Of a stretch of DNA of 64,000 nucleotides, positions 33,888-43,015 are shown in pieces. Position 1 is the stretch's first letter, and every line of letters begins with the position of its first letter. Made by a program: the position numbers and the translations under genes. The DNA is from Nocardioides gansuensis (GTDB lineage Bacteria; Actinomycetota; Actinomycetes; Propionibacteriales; Nocardioidaceae): the NCBI RefSeq assembly GCF_003076135.1, contig NZ_QDGZ01000006.1, positions 62,001 through 126,000 of the forward strand, in the 5' to 3' direction. Below the pieces are notes generated by a model that saw only the letters and a program-made list of their open reading frames with translations, was not told where the DNA came from and searched no databases.

Positions 33888-34669
33888 CCGTCGTCAAGGA
33901 CCAGGGCGTCGTCGTCACCGGTGCCGCCGGCGGCATCGGCAAGGCCCTCGCGGCGCGTCTGGTCGCCGAGGGCGCACGCGTGGTCGTCAACGACCTCGAC
34001 CCGGCCGCGACCGAGGCCACCGCCGAGGAGATCGGTGCGCGCGCCGTCCCCGGCGACGCCGCCTCGGAGGCGGGCGTCGCGGCCCTGGTGGCCGCCGCCC
34101 GCGACCACCTCGGCCAGGTCGACGCGTGGTTCGCCAACGCCGGCATCGTGCGCGGCCTCGGCCTCGAGGCCAGCGAGGCCGAGTGGGCGGCGAGCTGGGA
34201 GGTCAACACGATGGCCCACGTGCGGGCCGCGCGGCTGCTGGTGCCGGAGTGGCTGGAGCGGGGCGGGGGCACCTTCGTGGTCACCGCGTCCGCGGCCGGG
34301 CTGCTGACCGCGCTCGGCACGCCGACGTACTCCGTGACCAAGCACGGCGCCGTCGCCTTCGCCGAGTGGCTGTCCGCGACCTACCGGCACCGCGGGATCG
34401 TGGTGCACGCGATCTGCCCGCAGGGGGTCCGGACCGACATGCTCGCCACAACTGGGCCGATGGAGAAGCTCCTCACCGCAGACGGTGCGCGCACGCCCGA
34501 GGAGGTCGCGGACGCGACCCTGGAGGCCATCCAGGATGGCCGGTTCCTGGTGCTGCCGCACCCCGAGGCGGGCGACTACTACCGCAACCGCGCCGCCGAC
34601 CCGGACCGCTGGCTCGCGGGCATGAACAAGCTGCAGCGCTACCTGGAGGCAGAGGAGTCAGACCGATGA
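33884..34669 (+). CDS. Short-chain dehydrogenase/reductase (second)
   Basis: A 261-residue SDR with GVVVTGAAGGIGKALAARLVAEGARVVVND, FANAGIV, the serine in TASAAGL, and YSVTK as catalytic Tyr/Lys. The C-terminal part (GDYYRNRAADPDRWLAGMNKLQ) is longer than FabG and typical of actinobacterial acyl-degradation SDRs. The GTG start overlaps the previous stop and the next gene begins at its own stop (ATGA), so expression is coupled. Confidence 0.9.
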   Translation: MTVVKDQGVVVTGAAGGIGKALAARLVAEGARVVVNDLDPAATEATAEEIGARAVPGDAASEAGVAALVAAARDHLGQVDAWFANAGIVRGLGLEASEAEWAASWEVNTMAHVRAARLLVPEWLERGGGTFVVTASAAGLLTALGTPTYSVTKHGAVAFAEWLSATYRHRGIVVHAICPQGVRTDMLATTGPMEKLLTADGARTPEEVADATLEAIQDGRFLVLPHPEAGDYYRNRAADPDRWLAGMNKLQRYLEAEESDR

Positions 34670-35667
34670 AGGCATGGCAGGTGGCCGAGCTCGGCGAGCC
34701 GGAGAAGGTGATGCAGCTGGTGGACGTGCCGGAGCCGACTCCGCGTCCGCGCCAGCTGGTCGTCCGGGTGCTCGCGTCGCCGGCCAACTTCCCCGACGCG
34801 CTGATGTGCCGCGGGCTCTACCAGGTGAAGCCGGACCTTCCGTTCACCCCCGGGGTCGAGCTCTGCGGCGAGGTCGTCGCGCTCGGCCCGGAGACGCAGG
34901 GCTTCGCCGTGGGGGACCGGGTCGTCGGTGCCGGCGTGCTGCCGCTCGGCGGCTTCGGGGAGCTGGCGCTGATGGACGTCGCGACGACGTTCCCCGCGCC
35001 CGAGTCGCTCGACGACGCGCAGGCCGCGAGCCTCTACATCGGCTACCAGACCGGATGGTTCGGGCTGCACCGCCGGGCCGCGCTGCGCGCCGGGGAGACG
35101 CTGCTCGTGCACGCCGCCGCCGGCGGCGTGGGCAGCGCGGCGATCCAGCTCGGCAAGGCCGCCGGCGCCCGCGTGATCGGCGTCGTCGGCGGTCCCGACA
35201 AGGCCGAGGTCGCCCGGCGGCTCGGCGCCGACGTGGTGATCGACCGGCACCGGCAGGACTTCGTCGAGGTCGTCAAGGCCGAGACCGGCGGGCGCGGAGC
35301 CGACGTCGTCTACGACCCCGTGGGCGGGGAGACCTACCAGCGGTCGACCAAGTGCATCGCGTTCGAGGGCCGGATCCTCGTCGTCGGCTTCGCCGGCGGC
35401 GACATCCAGTCGGCCGCGCTCAACCACGCCCTGGTGAAGAACTACTCCATCGTCGGGCTGCACTGGGGCCTCTACAACCGCTACGACCCGCCGGCCGTCC
35501 AGCAGTGCCACCGCGCGCTCACCGAGCTGGCCGACCAGGGCCTGGTCTCGCCCCTGGTCAGCGAGCGGCTCGCCCTCCCGGACGTCGCCGCAGGCGTCCA
35601 GCGGCTCGCGGACGGCGTCACGGTCGGCCGGGTCGTGTACGACGCGGCGAGAGGAGTCCACGCATGA
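34666..35667 (+). CDS. NADPH:quinone oxidoreductase-family MDR protein
   Basis: A 333-residue zinc-free MDR protein. It has LASPANFPDALMCRGLYQVKPDLPFTPGVELCGEV, the nucleotide site HAAAGGVGSAAIQLGKAAGARVIGV, and GADVVIDRHRQDFVEVVK. DVVYDPVGGETYQRSTKCIAFEGRILVVGFAGG is typical of QorA-like enoyl or quinone reductases. It lies between SDR and MaoC genes with 4-base overlaps on both sides, so an enoyl-CoA reductase-like step in the same pathway is plausible. Confidence 0.88.
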   Translation: MKAWQVAELGEPEKVMQLVDVPEPTPRPRQLVVRVLASPANFPDALMCRGLYQVKPDLPFTPGVELCGEVVALGPETQGFAVGDRVVGAGVLPLGGFGELALMDVATTFPAPESLDDAQAASLYIGYQTGWFGLHRRAALRAGETLLVHAAAGGVGSAAIQLGKAAGARVIGVVGGPDKAEVARRLGADVVIDRHRQDFVEVVKAETGGRGADVVYDPVGGETYQRSTKCIAFEGRILVVGFAGGDIQSAALNHALVKNYSIVGLHWGLYNRYDPPAVQQCHRALTELADQGLVSPLVSERLALPDVAAGVQRLADGVTVGRVVYDAARGVHA

Positions 35668-36134
35668 CCACGTCGACCGAGGTGAAGGTCTTCCACGGCA
35701 TTCCCGAGGTCGAGGCGGCCGTCGGCACCCACCTGGGCTACTCCGGGTGGCACACCGTCACCCAGGAGCAGGTCAACCAGTTCGCCGAGGCGACCGGCGA
35801 CCACCAGTGGATCCACCTCGACCTCGAGAAGGCGAAGGCCGGGCCGTTCGGCGGCACCATCGCGCACGGGTTCCTGACGCTCGCGCTGGTGCCGATGCTC
35901 GTCGCCGAGGTCTACCGGATCGAGGGCGTGAAGATGGGCGTCAACTACGGCGCCGACAAGCTGCGGTTCCCGTCCCCGCTGCCGGTCGGCTCGCGCGTGC
36001 GCGCCGGTGTCGAGCTGCTCAAGGTGACGCCCAGCTCGCTGGGCTACCAGCTGGCGAGCCGCGTGACGATCGAGATGGAGGGCGCGGAGAAGCCGGCCTG
36101 CGTCGTCGAGATGCTCGCCGTCGTGGTGCCCTGA
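35664..36134 (+). CDS. MaoC-family enoyl-CoA hydratase
   Basis: A 156-residue hot-dog-fold hydratase. The catalytic Asp/His pair is in FAEATGDHQWIHLDLEKAK, followed by GPFGGTIAHGFLTLALVPML. The family (R-specific hydratase type) adds water to 2-enoyl-CoA. It is coupled by ATGA to the MDR gene before, and its last base is the first base of the next gene. Within the operon it would follow the acyl-CoA dehydrogenase encoded downstream. Confidence 0.9.
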   Translation: MTTSTEVKVFHGIPEVEAAVGTHLGYSGWHTVTQEQVNQFAEATGDHQWIHLDLEKAKAGPFGGTIAHGFLTLALVPMLVAEVYRIEGVKMGVNYGADKLRFPSPLPVGSRVRAGVELLKVTPSSLGYQLASRVTIEMEGAEKPACVVEMLAVVVP

Positions 36135-37165
36135 TGGCCGAAGCGGGCGTCCAGGCCCCCGGACTCGACCTGGTCCGGCTGGGGGAGTGGTTCGCCTCCG
36201 AGATCCCCGGGGCGGGCAAGGAGCTGACGGCCTCCCTGATCGCCGGCGGCAAGTCCAACCTCACCTTCGTGGTCACCGACGGGGAGCACGAGTGGATCGT
36301 GCGACGCCCGCCGCTCGGCCACGTGCTAGCCACCGCGCACGACATGGGCCGCGAGCACCGCGTGATGACGGCCCTGCGGGACACCGCGGTGCCGGTGCCC
36401 CAGACCTACGGGTCCTGCGCCGACGACTCGGTCATCGGGGCGCCGTTCTACGTGATGGAGCGGGTCGCGGGCACGCCCTACCGGATGGCCCGCGAGCTCG
36501 AGCGGCTCGGAGCCGACCGCACGCGCACGATCGCCACCCGGCTCGTCGACACCATGGCTGCGCTGCACCTGGTCGACCCGGCCTCCGTGGGGCTCGCCGA
36601 CTTCGGCCGGCCGGAGGGCTACCTCGCCCGCCAGGTCAGCCGCTGGAAGAAGCAGCTCGACGCGTCGTACAGCCGTGACCTGCCTGCCGCCGACGAGCTC
36701 TACAGCAGGCTGGCCGCCGACATCCCGGCCGAGTCGGCCGTCGGCATCGTCCACGGTGACTACCGCCTCGACAACGTGCTCGTCGACGAGCAGGACCGGC
36801 CCACGGCCGTGCTCGACTGGGAGATGGCCACCCTCGGCGACCCGCTCAGCGACCTCGCCCTGATGCTCGTCTACCACCGCCTCGGCGAGGCGAGCGGTGG
36901 CAGTGCGGTCACCAACGCCTCCCAGGCGCCGGGCTTCCTGAGCGAGGACGAGGTGATCGCGCGCTACGCCGAGGTCACCGGCCGCGACCTCGCCCGCTTC
37001 GGCTTCCACCTCGGCCTCGCGGCGTACAAGCTCGCCGCCATCCTCGAGGGCATCCACTATCGCCACCTCCACGGCCAGACGGTCGGGGAGGGCTTCGACG
37101 ACCTCGGCGACGCGATCCACCCGCTTCTCGACGCCGGTCTCACCGCACTGAAGGAGAAGGACTGA
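36134..37165 (+). CDS. Aminoglycoside phosphotransferase-like kinase (ACAD10/11 kinase type)
   Basis: A 343-residue kinase-fold protein. It has IAGGKSNLTFVV (nucleotide loop), VRRPPLGHVLATAHDMGREHRVM, the catalytic loop GIVHGDYRLDNVLV, and the metal-binding AVLDWEMATLGDPLSDL. This matches the kinase domain fused to acyl-CoA dehydrogenase in animal ACAD10/11, which phosphorylates 4-hydroxyacyl-CoAs; here kinase and dehydrogenase are adjacent separate genes. It is a catabolic kinase rather than an antibiotic-resistance enzyme. Confidence 0.85.
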   Translation: MAEAGVQAPGLDLVRLGEWFASEIPGAGKELTASLIAGGKSNLTFVVTDGEHEWIVRRPPLGHVLATAHDMGREHRVMTALRDTAVPVPQTYGSCADDSVIGAPFYVMERVAGTPYRMARELERLGADRTRTIATRLVDTMAALHLVDPASVGLADFGRPEGYLARQVSRWKKQLDASYSRDLPAADELYSRLAADIPAESAVGIVHGDYRLDNVLVDEQDRPTAVLDWEMATLGDPLSDLALMLVYHRLGEASGGSAVTNASQAPGFLSEDEVIARYAEVTGRDLARFGFHLGLAAYKLAAILEGIHYRHLHGQTVGEGFDDLGDAIHPLLDAGLTALKEKD

Positions 37166-38397
37166 TGGAGTTCGCATTCGACGCCCGGACCGAGGAGCTG
37201 CGCGCCACCCTCCAGGACTTCATGGACAGCCACGTCCACCCGGCCGAGCCGGTCTTCCACGAGCAGCTCGAGCAGCTCGACAACCGCTGGGCCTGGGACT
37301 CCGCGCCGGTGCTCAAGGAGCTGCGGGACGAGGCCCGCTCGCGAGGCCTGTGGAACCTCTTCGCCCCAGGGGAGGAGGGCGCGGGCCTGACCAACGTGCA
37401 GTACGCCCCGCTCGCCGAGATCTCCGGGCGCAGCGGCCACCTCGCACCCGCCGCGATGAACTGCGCCGCGCCCGACACCGGCAACATGGAGCTGCTCTCG
37501 CAGTTCGGCACCCCCGAGCAGAAGGAGCGGTGGCTCGAGCCGCTGCTGGCCGCCGAGATCCGCTCCGCGTTCGCGATGACCGAGCCCGCGGTCGCCTCCT
37601 CCGACGCCACCAACATCGCCACCCGGATCGAGCGCGACGGCGACGAGTACGTCCTCAACGGCCGCAAGTGGTGGATCACCGGCGCGATGAACCCGAACGC
37701 CAGGATCTTCATCGTGATGGGCAAGAGCGACCCGGGGGCCGACCGGCACCGCCAGCAGTCGATGATCCTCGTCGAGCGCGACACCCCGGGCCTCGAGATC
37801 CACCGCGGCATGACCGTGCTCGGCTACGACGACCACGAGCACGGCGGCCACGCCGAGCTGTCCTTCACCGACGTGCGCGTGCCGGCGACGAACCTGATCG
37901 GCAACGAAGGCGACGGCTTCGGCATCGCCCAGGCCCGGCTCGGCCCCGGCCGCATCCACCACTGCATGCGCAGCATCGGCATCGCCGAGCGGGCGATCGA
38001 GCTCATGTGCGAGCGCGCCGAGGCCCGCGTGGCCTTCGGCAAGCCGCTCTCCGAGCAGGGCGTGATCCGCGACTGGATCGCCGAGTCCCGGGTGCGGCTG
38101 GAACAGCTGCGGCTGCTGGTGCTCAAGGCCGCCTGGCTGATGGACACCGTCGGCAACAAGGCCGCGCATACCGAGATCCAGGCGATCAAGATCGCCACCC
38201 CGGCGACGGTCGAGTGGATCCTCGACAAGGCCATCCAGGTGCACGGTGCCGGCGGACTCTCGCAGGACTTTCCGCTCGCGAACATGCTCGCGGGCATCCG
38301 CACGCTGCGCTTCGCCGACGGCCCGGACGAGGTGCACAAGAACGCGCTGGCCCGCAACGAGATCCGGCGCCAGGCCGCTGCGCGGGCGGCGCGATGA
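37165..38397 (+). CDS. Acyl-CoA dehydrogenase (ACAD10/11 type)
   Basis: A 410-residue flavoprotein. It has FAMTEPAVASSDATNIATRIERDG and VLNGRKWWITGAMNPNARIFIVMGKSDP, the long insertion typical of ACAD10/11. At the C-terminus are VHGAGGLSQDFPLANMLAGIRTLRFADGPDEVH and KNALARNEI; the Asp of FADGPDEV is in the place of the usual Glu base. It is start-stop coupled to the kinase gene. Kinase and dehydrogenase together suggest degradation of 4-hydroxy acids or a similar hydroxylated chain. Confidence 0.9.
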   Translation: MEFAFDARTEELRATLQDFMDSHVHPAEPVFHEQLEQLDNRWAWDSAPVLKELRDEARSRGLWNLFAPGEEGAGLTNVQYAPLAEISGRSGHLAPAAMNCAAPDTGNMELLSQFGTPEQKERWLEPLLAAEIRSAFAMTEPAVASSDATNIATRIERDGDEYVLNGRKWWITGAMNPNARIFIVMGKSDPGADRHRQQSMILVERDTPGLEIHRGMTVLGYDDHEHGGHAELSFTDVRVPATNLIGNEGDGFGIAQARLGPGRIHHCMRSIGIAERAIELMCERAEARVAFGKPLSEQGVIRDWIAESRVRLEQLRLLVLKAAWLMDTVGNKAAHTEIQAIKIATPATVEWILDKAIQVHGAGGLSQDFPLANMLAGIRTLRFADGPDEVHKNALARNEIRRQAAARAAR

Positions 38398-38488
38398 GGA
38401 CGGTCGCGGAGGTGCGGGAGCGGGTCGCCGATTTCCTCGCCGGCCACGACCCGGCGAGCACCGAGCACCTGGAGTTCCTCCGGGCTCG
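38394..38488 (+). pseudogene. N-terminal remnant of an acyl-CoA dehydrogenase
   Basis: The ATG at 38394 overlaps the preceding stop by 4 bases, as in the rest of the operon. 32 codons follow: MRTVAEVRERVADFLAGHD, PASTEHLEFLRAR. This is the opening of a standard actinobacterial acyl-CoA dehydrogenase. At about 38487 the sequence jumps, out of frame, into the C-terminus of an acyl-CoA ligase. About 350 codons of the dehydrogenase and the first 400 or so of the ligase are missing, so this is a deletion scar. Confidence 0.7.
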
Positions 38489-38836
38489 CACCGCGACGCG
38501 GACGGCTACTACTACTACGTCGTCGATCGCCTCAAGGACCTCGTCATCCGTGGCGGCTACAACGTCTACCCGCGCGAGGTCGAGGAGGCGCTCTACGAGC
38601 ACCCCGACGTCGTCGAGGCCGCGGTCGTGGGGAAGCCCGACGAGCGGCTCGGGGAGGAGGTCGTCGCCTTCGTCGCCCTGCGGCAGGGCAGCACCGCGAC
38701 GGCGGACGACATCACCGCACACTGCAAGCAGCGGTTGACGGCCTACAAGTACCCGAGGGAGCTCCACGTACTGCCCGAGCTGCCCAAGGGAGCGACCGGC
38801 AAGATCCTCAAACGCGAACTCAGGAGCCAGGCATGA
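38489..38836 (+). pseudogene. C-terminal remnant of a long-chain acyl-CoA ligase
   Basis: 115 codons beginning HRDADGYYYYVVDRLKDLVIRGGYNVYPREVEEAL and ending LPKGATGKILKRELRSQA. They contain the ligase hinge region (DRLKD), the A8 motif and the catalytic lysine of GATGKILK. The N-terminal AMP-binding part (P-loop YTSGTTG region) is absent and there is no in-frame start, so it cannot form a working ligase. Its stop overlaps the next start (ATGA), so the original operon architecture is still visible. Confidence 0.8.
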
Positions 38837-39869
38837 GCACGACCACCACCCAGATCCGACTCGCGTCCTACCCCGTGGGAGAGCCGGGCGACGACACCTA
38901 CCAGAGGGTCACCGAGCCGCTGCCGGACCTGCAGGACGGGCAGGTGCTGCTGCGCACCATCTACCTCTCGCTGGATCCCTACATGCGCGGCCGGATGAGC
39001 ACGGCCAAGTCGTACGCCGCGTCGGTGCCGCTGGGCGACGTGATGGTCGGCGGCACCGTCTGCGAGGTCGTGGACTCACGCTCCCCGGAGCGCGCCGCCG
39101 GTGACCTGGTCCTCGCCTTCACCGGCTGGCAGACGCACGCCGTGGTCGAGGCCCGGCACACGCGGCGGCTGGACCCGGCCGCGGCGCCGATCTCCACGGC
39201 GCTCGGGGTGCTCGGGATGCCCGGGTTCACCGCCTACGCCGGGCTGCTGGAGATCGGCCGCCCGCAGCCGGGGGAGACCGTCGTAGTGGCGGCGGCGACC
39301 GGGCCGGTCGGCTCGGCCGTCGGCCAGATCGCCCGGATCCGCGGTGCCCGCGCCGTGGGGATCGCCGGCGGCCCGGAGAAGTGCCGTGTCCTCCGCGAGG
39401 AGCTCGGCTTCGACGCGGCGGTCGACCACCGCTCGCCGACCTTCGTCGAGGACCTCGCGGCTGCCACCCCCGACGGCATCGACGTCTACTTCGAGAACGT
39501 CGGCGGGCCGGTCACCGAGGCCGTCGTACGCCGCCTCAACAGGTTTGCCCGGATCCCGGTCTGCGGCCTCGTCTCGCTCTACAACGCCACCGGGGTGCCT
39601 GAGGGTCCCGACCAGCTGCCCGGCTTCATGCGCCGGGTGCTCACGCTGAGCCTGACACTGCGCGGGTTCATCCAGGACGAGTTCATCCGTTCCCACCACG
39701 ACGCCTTCCTGGCCGACATGTCGGGCTGGGTCCGCGACGGCTCCGTGCGCTACACGAGGACGTGGTCAAGGACCTCGAGAACGCGCCCGAGGCGTTCCGC
39801 GGGCTGCTCCGCGGCGACTACCTCGGGAAGGTGCTCGTGCAGGTGGGGGAGGACACGAGCAAGGGCTGA
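38833..39869 (+). pseudogene. NADP-dependent MDR reductase (leukotriene B4 dehydrogenase type), frameshifted near its end
   Basis: It is intact through 308 codons: LSLDPYMRGRMSTAKSYA, TGPVGSAVGQIARIRGARAVGIAGG, DVYFENVGGPV, and IPVCGLVSLYNATG, all typical of CurA/PTGR-type enoyl reductases. After GSVRYT (about 39755) one base is missing. In the next frame the expected tail appears: EDVVKDLENAPEAFRGLLRG, then DYLGKVLVQVGEDTSKG and a stop at 39869. Without correction the protein runs on into about 120 foreign residues. It may be a real mutation or a base-call error. Confidence 0.8.
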
Positions 39870-41542
39870 GCGGGCCCGACCTGCGGGGCGCGGTGGACCG
39901 GCTCGCCGCCGACCCAGGTCTCGAGGACGTCGATCTTCGCGAGCGCGCCCGCGGGGCAGGAGAGCGGGTCGTCGGACAGCACGGCCAGGTCGGCGAGCTT
40001 GCCCGGAGCCAGAGAGCCGCGGTCGTGCTCGGAGTGGACGGCGTAGGCACTGCCCAGGGTGTAGCCGCGCAGCGCGGTCTCGACGTCGAGAGCCTCCTCG
40101 GGCAGCCACGGCGCCCCGCCGCTGAGAGGGGCGCGGGTCACCGCGCACTGCAGCCCGATCATCGGCTCCATCTCCGCGACGTTCCAGTCGCTGGAGAGGG
40201 CCAGCACCGCGCCGTGCTCGGCCAGCGACCGCAGCGGCCAGGCCTGGTGCCACCGGTCCGGCCCGATCGCCTCGGCCCAGGCGTGCCCGGGCCCGGCGAT
40301 CTCCGGGCTGGCGTGCCGGGGCTGCATGCACGCCACCACGCCGAGCTCGGCGAAGCGGGGCAGATCGGCGGGGCGCACGCACTCGACGTGGACGACCTGG
40401 TGCCTGACGTCGCGCGGCCCGTTGACCTCGCGCGCCCGCTGCACGGCGTCGAGGACGGTGGTGATGCCCCGGTCGCCGGTGGCGTGCACGAAGAGCTGGA
40501 AGCCGTCGGCGTCGAGCCGGGTGACCAGCTCGGCGAACTCCTCCGGCGGGTAGTAGGTGTCGCCCCGGTGTCCGGGCTCGTTGGCGTACGGCGCGTGGAG
40601 GGCCGCCGTGTGCGGCTCGACGACGTCGTCGATGTAGAGCTTGAGCGGGCCGACCCGCAGCCGGTCGTCCGCGTGGGTGCGGGCCAGCCCCGCGAACTCG
40701 GCGCGGTCGGCCTCGGTGGTGCCGCGCGGATGGAACATCGCGAGCACGACCCGCGAGCGCAGCCGGCCCTCTGCCCGGGCGCGCAGGAACAGCGGCACGT
40801 CGTCGGGGGAGTTCTGCGGCTCCACCACGGTGGTGATGCCGCACGCCACGGCGTGGTCGAGGCTGCTCAGCAGCCGGTCGTACTGGCGCTCCGGGTGGGC
40901 CCACGGCAGGCCGAGGTCCGCGAGCGCACGCATGCCGGCCCGGGCCAGGCCCTTGACCGCGAAGTCGGCGACGAAGCCGGTGGGACGGCCGTCGGCGTCG
41001 AGCTCCGCGGTGCCGAAGGGCAGGTCGGCCCGGTCCGGCTGGGCGAGCGGAGTCGAGACCCGGGCGACGCCCAGCGCCTGCAGGGCCGGTGTGTTCAGCC
41101 AGAGGGTGTGCACGTCATAGCTGAAGACCACTGCCGGCCGGTCGGGGACCAGCGCGTCGAGCTGGGCGGCGGTCGGGTGGGCACCGTCGGCGAGGCCGGC
41201 GTAGGCGTAGCCCTCCGCCTCGACCCACGCGGCCTCGGGGTGCTCGGCCTGCCAGCGGGCCAGCCGCTCACCCACCTCGGCCATCGTCGAGGCGCCGGCC
41301 AGCTGGGCGCATGCGGCGTCCGAGCCGAGCCGCACGTGGTTGTGCGCGTCGATGAAGCCCGGCACCACGGTCCGGCCGGCGAGGTCGACCACCTGGGCGG
41401 CGTCCCGTACGGCGTGCGGCGCGTCGGCGAGCAGTCCGGCCCACGCCACCCGGCCGTCCCGGATCGCCAGGCTGTCGGCCGCCGGCACGGCGGGGTCGAG
41501 CGTGTGCACGACCCCGCCGGTCAGCAGGACGTCGACCGTCAC
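39818..41542 (-). CDS. YtcJ-like amidohydrolase (COG1574)
   Basis: A 574-residue metal-dependent hydrolase. It has VVPGFIDAHNHVRLGSD (metal HxH-type strand 1), QLFVHATGDRGITTVLDAV, HQVVHVECVRPADLPRFAELGVVACMQPRHA, and ALSSDWNVAEMEPMIGLQ as the later strands. This is the large exoenzyme/YtcJ type; substrates are mostly unknown. The GTG start overlaps the APC permease stop (GTGA), so the two are one operon. The C-terminus overlaps the convergent MDR gene by 52 bases. Confidence 0.85.
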   Translation of the reverse strand: MTVDVLLTGGVVHTLDPAVPAADSLAIRDGRVAWAGLLADAPHAVRDAAQVVDLAGRTVVPGFIDAHNHVRLGSDAACAQLAGASTMAEVGERLARWQAEHPEAAWVEAEGYAYAGLADGAHPTAAQLDALVPDRPAVVFSYDVHTLWLNTPALQALGVARVSTPLAQPDRADLPFGTAELDADGRPTGFVADFAVKGLARAGMRALADLGLPWAHPERQYDRLLSSLDHAVACGITTVVEPQNSPDDVPLFLRARAEGRLRSRVVLAMFHPRGTTEADRAEFAGLARTHADDRLRVGPLKLYIDDVVEPHTAALHAPYANEPGHRGDTYYPPEEFAELVTRLDADGFQLFVHATGDRGITTVLDAVQRAREVNGPRDVRHQVVHVECVRPADLPRFAELGVVACMQPRHASPEIAGPGHAWAEAIGPDRWHQAWPLRSLAEHGAVLALSSDWNVAEMEPMIGLQCAVTRAPLSGGAPWLPEEALDVETALRGYTLGSAYAVHSEHDRGSLAPGKLADLAVLSDDPLSCPAGALAKIDVLETWVGGEPVHRAPQVGPAQPLLVSSPTCTSTFPR

Positions 41543-42933
41543 CGGTCCTGCTGCGGGTCCACCAGGAAGCGCGAGCTGCCCCGCGGCCGGAGGTAGCCGT
41601 AGTAGTAGGCCAGCGCACCGCCCACCATCGCGGCCACGATCAGCAGGTCGCCCGTGGCCGACTCCGACAGGGCGTAGCCCACGCCCACGATGACCAGGAC
41701 GGGTGCCAGCGGCCACAGCGGCATCTTCCAGCCGGCGTGCGGGCTCCGGCGTACGGCGAGGGCCGCGACCGCCAGCGTCAGGTAGACCGACGAGACGATC
41801 ACCGAGGTGATGCCGAGCAGCGACTCGATGTCGACGAGGTAGGCCATCAGCGCGCCCGGGAGCGCGACGGTGAGGGTGGCCAGCACCGGCGAGCCGAAGC
41901 GGGGGTGCAGCGAGCTGAGCGCCCGGTTGACCGGCTCGGGCCAGGACTTGTCGCGGGCGGAGGAGTAGATGACCCGGCCGTTCTGGATGACCATCACGAT
42001 GACCGCGTTGAGGATCGCGATCGCGATGCCGACGCTCACGGCGGCGGAGACGCGCGGACCGGCCCAGGTGGTGACGAAGTCGGGGAAGGTGCCCTCCGCG
42101 AGGTCGCTCAGGCTGCCCACGCCCATGACGGTGGCGATGGTGGGGATCACGATGATGGCTGCGCCGATGAACAGGGAGCCGAACACCGCGCGGGCCACGT
42201 TCTTGCGAGGCTCGATGATCTCCTCGGCCAGGTACGACGCGGTGCCGAAGCCGTTGACCACGAAGGTCGACACGGCGAGGCCGGAGAGCACGATCGCGGC
42301 GGTGAGCGGGGTCAGCGTGGTGCCGTCCAGGGCCTGCGGGTGCCACAGGGTGTCGACGCCGCGCTCGGCGTGCGAGAAGCCCAGATAGGCGACGACCGCG
42401 GCGGCCAGCGTCTCGATCACGAGGAAGGCGCTGGTGACGTAGGCGTTGGCCTTGATGTCGAGGAGGCCGGTGGCGGTGGCCAGCAGCATCACGATCGCGC
42501 CGGTCGTCGCCCGGTCGAGGTCGACGATGGGGGCCAGGTAGTCGGCGGTGCCGAGCGCGATGACCGGGGGGATGACGATGAGCGTCGCGGCGGTCATCAC
42601 GAAGGTGACCCAGCCCAGGCTGCGCCCGAGCGTGTGGGTGACCATCACGTACTCGCCACCGCTGCTCGGCGTACGCGTCCCGAGCTCGGCGTAGCAGGCG
42701 CCGACGCCGACCGAGATGAGCACGCCGGCGAGCAGGGTGAGCACGACGCCGGATCCCTGGCTGGCCAGCAGCTCGGGGACGATGATGAACAGGCTGGACG
42801 CCGGAGTGATGCAGGAGACCGTGAGCATGATCGCCGCGACCACGCCGAGGACCGGCTTGAGCCCCTCGGGGCGGCGAGCGGTGGGCTCGTCGGTGAGCAG
42901 GGGCGGGGCGGACTCGCCGGGGAGTGTGGCCAT
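41539..42933 (-). CDS. APC-family amino acid/polyamine permease
   Basis: A 464-residue secondary transporter with about 12 hydrophobic helices. Helix 1 has the broken VSCITPASSLFIIVPE pattern, followed by GTRTPSSGGEYVMVTHTLGRSLGW and GFGTASYLAEEIIEPRKNVARAVFGS, all standard APC landmarks. Its position at the head of the agmatine/putrescine locus suggests a polyamine or related amine as substrate. The promoter region contains one of three related TTTGAAC-type palindromes shared with the catabolic genes. Confidence 0.88.
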   Translation of the reverse strand: MATLPGESAPPLLTDEPTARRPEGLKPVLGVVAAIMLTVSCITPASSLFIIVPELLASQGSGVVLTLLAGVLISVGVGACYAELGTRTPSSGGEYVMVTHTLGRSLGWVTFVMTAATLIVIPPVIALGTADYLAPIVDLDRATTGAIVMLLATATGLLDIKANAYVTSAFLVIETLAAAVVAYLGFSHAERGVDTLWHPQALDGTTLTPLTAAIVLSGLAVSTFVVNGFGTASYLAEEIIEPRKNVARAVFGSLFIGAAIIVIPTIATVMGVGSLSDLAEGTFPDFVTTWAGPRVSAAVSVGIAIAILNAVIVMVIQNGRVIYSSARDKSWPEPVNRALSSLHPRFGSPVLATLTVALPGALMAYLVDIESLLGITSVIVSSVYLTLAVAALAVRRSPHAGWKMPLWPLAPVLVIVGVGYALSESATGDLLIVAAMVGGALAYYYGYLRPRGSSRFLVDPQQDR

Positions 42934-42952
42934 GGTTACCTCACGGGTGTAA

Positions 42953-42969
42953 TTTGAACGACATACAAA
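42953..42969. promoter_or_regulatory. Polyamine-locus operator (copy 1)
   Basis: TTTGAACGACATACAAA, matching TTTGARCGNCGTTCAAA with two mismatches in the right arm. It lies 20 bases upstream of the permease start and 47 bases upstream of the divergent TetR gene. Confidence 0.55.
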
Positions 42970-43015
42970 CGATGTGACCTGAACTATGAACCCCCCAGGG
43001 CCCTAGGGTCAAGGG

